DNA from: Physcomitrium patens
Taxonomy: Eukaryota > Streptophyta > Bryopsida > Funariales > Funariaceae
Direction of reading: 5' to 3'
Assembly (NCBI RefSeq): GCF_000002425.4
Contig: NC_037275.1
Span: 11,357,310-11,421,309, forward strand
DNA length: 64,000 nt
This document shows, in pieces, positions 59,855-64,000 of this stretch (within the stretch, counting starts at the first letter, position 1; each line of letters begins with the position of its first letter). The notes under the pieces were generated by a model that saw only the letters and a list, made by a program, of their open reading frames with translations, was not told the origin of the DNA and searched no databases. Made by a program: the position numbers and the translations under genes.

Positions 59855-61195
59855 TGTCATGATGTAATATGACTATATGATAAAAATATAATAAAAAATA
59901 AATTTCTAATTAATATCTAATTATCTTAGTTCAATAATAATTCAAGATATTTAAACATGGTTTTTATAAAAGCCTCTTAGTTTATTTTCTTGTCTTAATA
60001 GTTAGTAGATTAAAGGTTGATTAATAATTTTACCTTTTAGGTTATAGAGACTCTTTTATTGCCTTAAAAAGACCATAAATTGATAAAATCAAGTTAGAAG
60101 AGATAAATAATTAGCAAGGTTGATAATAGGATAAGTTGAAGGTAGGATTGGGCTAAAAAGTCCCTAGGATAGATTAGACTAATACCTAGGGAGTCGACTG
60201 TTTGTGAGACAAGATTGAAATCTGACCTCTAGCCACTAAAATGACGACCTAGGACAAAATAGATTTTCATTTGAAGATTAGAGGTTAGGATTCAAGAGCT
60301 AGCTTAGAGCTTCTTCCAAAGATAAAAGGCTTGTTTTTGTAGGCTTTGGATTTGGCAATTATTGTTCAAAGTTAGGTTTTGTATTGACAACTTAAGATTT
60401 ATACAATACAATTGAAGCTAGCACTCTTGGCTAGTTTATAATATTGGTGTTACATCTACAATTCAAAATTTGGTAGTACTTGGTTAATTGAATGTACTAA
60501 GTATATGTAAAAATTTGTAAAAATCTAATGATGCAATTAGAAGATATCTAGGTTTTGGTACAAGAAGGTATTGGAAGTTGGCAATTTGAGGTTGGTTAGG
60601 ATTTCTATGATATCTAAAGTTCTACTAGTTGGATCAAGGTCAAATTTAGCATGGTATTAGAAGACTTAAAGATCAAGATATACACCAATTTTGAATTAAA
60701 GTTAATAATTAAAAAAGAATAATCATTGCTAGAATATTTGCATCAACTTTCAAGTTGGCAGCTAAGTAACATTAGTGTGGTTTTAAGGTGTTTTCTCACG
60801 ATTTGTAAGTTGGATTGGAATAAATTCTTTTTGAGCTTATAAAAGACTTATAGTTTCATTTGTGTGAAAAATTTTGCTCCAAATGGATGATTAAATTGTG
60901 AGCTACAATTTGCTAAATCTTGTTGATTAGAATTAAGGTTTCCAAAGAAAATTCAAAATTACCTAATTATAAAAGTAATAAAGCAATTAGATTTTATGTA
61001 TGATTGAGATTATTAAGAAGAGCATTTTGGAGCACTTTGTATTGAATTTAAGCACTTTTGAACTAAAATCCAAATTTCATCTTTTTTAATAAGAGTGAAA
61101 CATTTTAGGATTCTTCTATACTTATAAAATATAATTCCACCTTCCACAGCCAGATTCCTAGTGCATTCTCAAACAAGATGACATATAATACGACT
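59855..61195 (-). mobile_element. Family II LTR inserted in a family III remnant
   Basis: It starts tgtcatgatgtaatatgac and ends acatataatacgact; it aligns over its full length with the reverse complement of 15987-17305. The family III 3' segment resumes directly after it (61196-61280). I could not confirm a target duplication. Confidence 0.85.
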
Positions 61196-62039
61196 GGAGT
61201 CATTATGTGTTGATAAAATCCAAGAAGTGGCAAACTATATTTGCTATATATTTTGATCTTTATTTTCTTTGAAGATGGTTGTGAACTAAAATAAACCTCC
61301 ACTAATTGGAAGTTTATTCAAACTCATAATAAGTGAATTAATTATGTGTATTTAAAAATAAAGCTATTACTTAAATTCTAATCCCTTTATTACTTTTCCT
61401 TCTTAAAACACCAAGTTATTAATCAAATCCTCTAATATTACTCACATTCACAATGATAATTCACTTCTTAATTTCATGCAAAACAATTCTTTCTTCTACT
61501 TCTAATTAGAAAATTTGGTTAAATATTTTATTTTATTTTATTGTTATTATCATTATTCTTAGGTCAATTCTATTATTTTTTATTTTTATTATTCTAAGGT
61601 CGTTTCTATTATTATTCTTAGGTTTTTTCTATTATTTGATAAAATATTTTATTATTTTATTATTTTTAAAAAATATATAAATTTTTAATTCTTAATTAAT
61701 TTATGGTAAAAGTAATGAATTAAGTTATTATCTTATATCTATAGTAATTTTAATTTTTTTAAAAGTTGGATTAAAAATTAAAAGTTTAAAATTAAAAGTA
61801 ACATTTAAATAGTAAAAAGTAAAATAAAAAGTAAAAAGAAAGTATAGGTTAAAAAAAAAAAAGAAAAAGAGCAGAGATTAAAAATTAATACCAAAAAAGA
61901 AATTTAGAAGTTACAAGTTATTTTTAAAATAAAATAAAATAAAATAAAAAATAAAGAGAGGTACAAGCAAAAGTACCTTGACAATGCCTAAAGATTGAGG
62001 GAAGCACCCCCCCTTTTACTCCAAAATTTGCTAAAAATC
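61196..62039. other. End of the family III remnant, then low-complexity AT-rich DNA
   Basis: 61196-61280 matches the family III post-chromodomain segment (gctatatattttgatcttta). The rest is runs of ttatt, aaaat and similar, including five AAAAT-like units near 61930. No gene seen. Confidence 0.65.
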
Positions 62040-62901
62040 CAAATTAGCTTCAAATCTAGATATTTTTATTTTCTTGAAAATTTAACTTCAACACACACTT
62101 GCTCTGCAAGTTTCGTGCCAATCTAGTACTTGAGCTGTAAGGAATGCTTCTTCAGAATTGGATCATTGGACTTGCTACTACAGCCGACCTCCTTCACTCA
62201 AAAATTCTTTAAAAATTAAAAATTACTTCAAATTAAATGAAATATATTCCAATGGAAGCTCAGCTTAAAGGTGTTTGTATTTCAAAAATTTCAAAATGAT
62301 CCCATTAAGTGGCATTGAGAAATGTCTTTTCAAAGTTGGATGTTGAAACTGCCAAGGCAGCCACCTCCTTTGCCTTCAAAAATTCACCAAAAATTCGGTT
62401 CAACTCCAAATTGAGTAAGCCTTAGCTCATTGGAAAGCTAATAAGAAGGGCTATGTGATGAAAAATATTCACTTACAAATCATAAAAAACCACAGGTTGA
62501 AGAAAATCCGGGACCCCTCAAACTTTTTTGATTATGGAAATAGTTCATGACTACTAATTGCAGAGGAGCACCTTTTAAACCACAACGAGCACCATCTATG
62601 ACAAAAAAACCAATGCTCATATATTCCTAAAGTTCAAAATGAGATCTAAGATCAAGAAAGAAGCAAAAAAATAAGATTAGGGTTAGGATTGAAACCACAC
62701 TTTGGCATGGCTTTGCCTTCATCAAAAGAAAGAAAGAGAGAGGCTTGGGAAACCAAACCACTCTTATAAAATTGAGTGGTGGCTTGTAGAAGGGTGGCTA
62801 CATCCCCATCCTTGACCTCTAAGATTCCTAATGTATATCTACGGCCTTCCTTCATCCAAGAGCTAATTTCGTGGCGAAGGCTAATGGCTCTTGTAAGTAG
62901 G

Positions 62902-62933
<32 letters not shown>

Positions 62934-63296
62934 ATAAATTTAACTTAACCATTGTGTTTAAAACACCTTTTATGCTAAAATTGACTACTCACATGCATCA
63001 ATCTATGCTCCTTTGTAACTTTTATGAAGGTTTTTTTTACTTACAAGGATTTAAGTAATATTTGTAAAATTCTTCAAAAAATGAGAATTTCATTTCTGTA
63101 CTTGTACTTTAAAGGAAAGAGTGTTGATCTTATTTTCTTCACTCCACATGATGCATTTGATGCCTCCATTGTATTTGAAAAGCTTCTATAAATTAGAAGA
63201 ATCACTTTGCCACTTAAATTTGGTGAATTTAGAAAAAATTTTCAAACCCATCATAATTAAACCTCATTAGATTTTATTTTTTTTTTTGATACCATA
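62040..63296. other. Unidentified repeat-like region
   Basis: Two loosely similar stretches occur at about 62080-62230 and 62330-62400 (a ccgacctccttcactcaaaaattc type phrase against gccacctcctttgccttcaa). A minus-strand ORF of 67 residues (62855-62652) shows no domain I know. A run of 30 A lies at 62902-62931. It could be a decayed LTR; I cannot assign it. Confidence 0.35.
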
Positions 63297-63781
63297 TGTT
63301 AGGAACATAGTCCTTAGACCTTTCTAGAGACAAGTTTCTAGAACCTTCTAGAAAGAAGTCTCTAGAAACTTCCAAAAGATTCCTTAAATATTCTCTTAGA
63401 ATATTCTTCAAAGATTCTCTAAAGATTCTTTTAAGATTCCCTAAAGATTCCCTAAAGATTCCCTTAGAAGGCTCTAGAAGATTCTTAGAATATTCTAGTA
63501 GATTCTAGGAAGTTACTTGAGAAGCTTCCTAGCTCTTAGGTAGTTGCTCGAGAAGCTTCATAGTTCTTGGGAAGCTTCTTGATGCGCTTCTTTAGAACCA
63601 TAGGCCAGTAGTATATATAGGAGTCGAGGCTGAAGAGTTCTTCAGTCTCGACAACACATCTCTTGAAGCTCTAGCTCAATTCTCTTGGCGTTGCTCTTGT
63701 ACTCATCTGATAATCTAGTTCTTGTCATTTCTTCTTGAACTTCTTGTTTAGATTTCTTGTTTGTATTTTTGGTCCGTGACA
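63297..63781 (+). mobile_element. Family IV 5' LTR (element runs off the window)
   Basis: It starts about tgttaggaac and ends ggtccgtgaca. The TATA box (tatatata) is at 63612-63619 and a 13-bp hairpin at 63623-63652. The upstream half is crowded with heat-shock-type units: TTCtaGAAccTTCtaGAA at 63336-63353, GAAacTTC at 63365-63372, and three GAAgcTTC further on. Five 11-bp tandem units (agattccctaa type) lie at 63412-63466. The start is uncertain by a few bases. Confidence 0.82.
63612..63619 (+). promoter_or_regulatory. LTR TATA box of family IV
   Basis: tatatata lies 32 bases upstream of the predicted transcript start at 63644. The spacing is as in family III. Confidence 0.7.
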
Positions 63782-63783
63782 GT

Positions 63784-63794
63784 TTGTCGAGACT
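63784..63794 (+). other. Candidate self-priming primer site of family IV
   Basis: TTGTCGAGACT lies two bases after the LTR. It is the exact reverse complement of AGTCTCGACAA at 63644-63654. It differs from the family III pair at three positions, all compensated. Confidence 0.78.
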
Positions 63795-63805
63795 ACCTTT
63801 ATCTT

Positions 63806-64000
63806 AATATCAGAGCTGAATCCTTCTTGTTTGAGAGCGGATTACCCCTCTTCTTGAAGGTATTCTAGCGCTTTAGGGGTTGCGGATTACCTTCTTCTAA
63901 ACTGATATTTTCTCAATCACAATATCAGAGCTTAGTTCTTTGAGGCAGAGAGTGGACTACCCCTTTCTTTCGAGATACTTGAGCGTTCTAAGGGTTGCGG
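63806..64000 (+). repeat. Family IV leader with a 115-bp tandem repeat
   Basis: aatatcagagct occurs at 63806 and 63921, each followed by a gag.gg(a/c)tacccct phrase and a gcg(c/t)t...ggttgcgg phrase. The family III leader (35009-35115) has one such unit. The repeat may continue past the window end. Confidence 0.8.

Noticed and set aside
62652-62855. 67-residue minus-strand ORF as a small gene
   Set aside because: There is no start context, family match or conserved neighbour, and it sits beside an A-run in repeat-like DNA.
1-64000. tRNA, rRNA or other structural RNA genes
   Set aside because: I saw no tRNA-like A/B boxes with a cloverleaf and no rRNA-like sequence. Primer sites match tRNA ends only over 9-18 bases.

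Overview
The window reads as plant nuclear DNA. It is strongly AT-rich and is almost entirely LTR retrotransposons, nested inside one another and mostly old and broken. One compact, GC-richer island holds the only gene that looks alive: a secreted KP4-like (killer-toxin-fold) protein at 57486-57911. KP4-like genes in land plants are best known from mosses, so a moss or another seed-free plant is the most plausible source. This is an inference from one gene plus composition.

I recognise seven groups of LTR sequence. Family I (Tat/Athila-like Ty3/gypsy, tRNA-Asp-type primer site, ~0.78-kb LTRs) is at 1503-9358 (+), 17310-26367 (-) and 43199-49407 (-). Family II (Ty3/gypsy, ~1.32-kb LTRs) is at 495-17305 (-), with isolated or modified LTRs at 4362-5627, 22646-24082, 26368-29820 and 59855-61195. 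Family III (chromodomain Ty3/gypsy, ~0.55-kb LTRs) is at 34440-40692 (+), with LTRs at 14058-14618, 52154-52607, 53152-53681 and 59325-59816 and pol relics at 29041-29570 and 41180-52140. Family IV, whose leader resembles that of family III, enters at 63297 and runs off the end. Family V is two solo LTRs (26626-27822, 32405-33652). Family VI is two LTRs next to duplicated pol ends (32090-41065). A Ty1/copia relic lies near 54320-55200.

Layout: 1-17305 is a family II element whose left LTR was split by a family I element and whose interior took a solo family III LTR. 17310-26367 is a family I relic interrupted by a family II LTR. 26368-34434 is a pile of LTRs and chromovirus pol remains. 34440-40692 is a complete-length family III copy with a perfect target-site duplication. 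41180-52140 is an inverted family III relic split by a 7.5-kb block holding a family I element. 52154-56361 is mixed LTR and copia debris. 56362-58500 is the KP4-like gene island. 58500-64000 is AT-rich sequence with family II, III and IV LTRs.

The most striking observation concerns families III and IV. In both, the 11 bases starting about 31-32 bp downstream of the LTR TATA box are exactly complementary to an 11-base stretch lying 2 bases after the 5' LTR. The two families differ at three of the 11 positions, and all three changes are compensated on the other side. This is the signature of Tf1/sushi-type self-primed reverse transcription, here in a plant chromovirus. The same 11-mer also forms one arm of a 13-bp hairpin in every family III/IV LTR in the window, and a tRNA-iMet-like motif lacking its TGG sits displaced downstream. 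Heat-shock-element arrays in the LTRs and mosaic LTR divergence are further points of interest.
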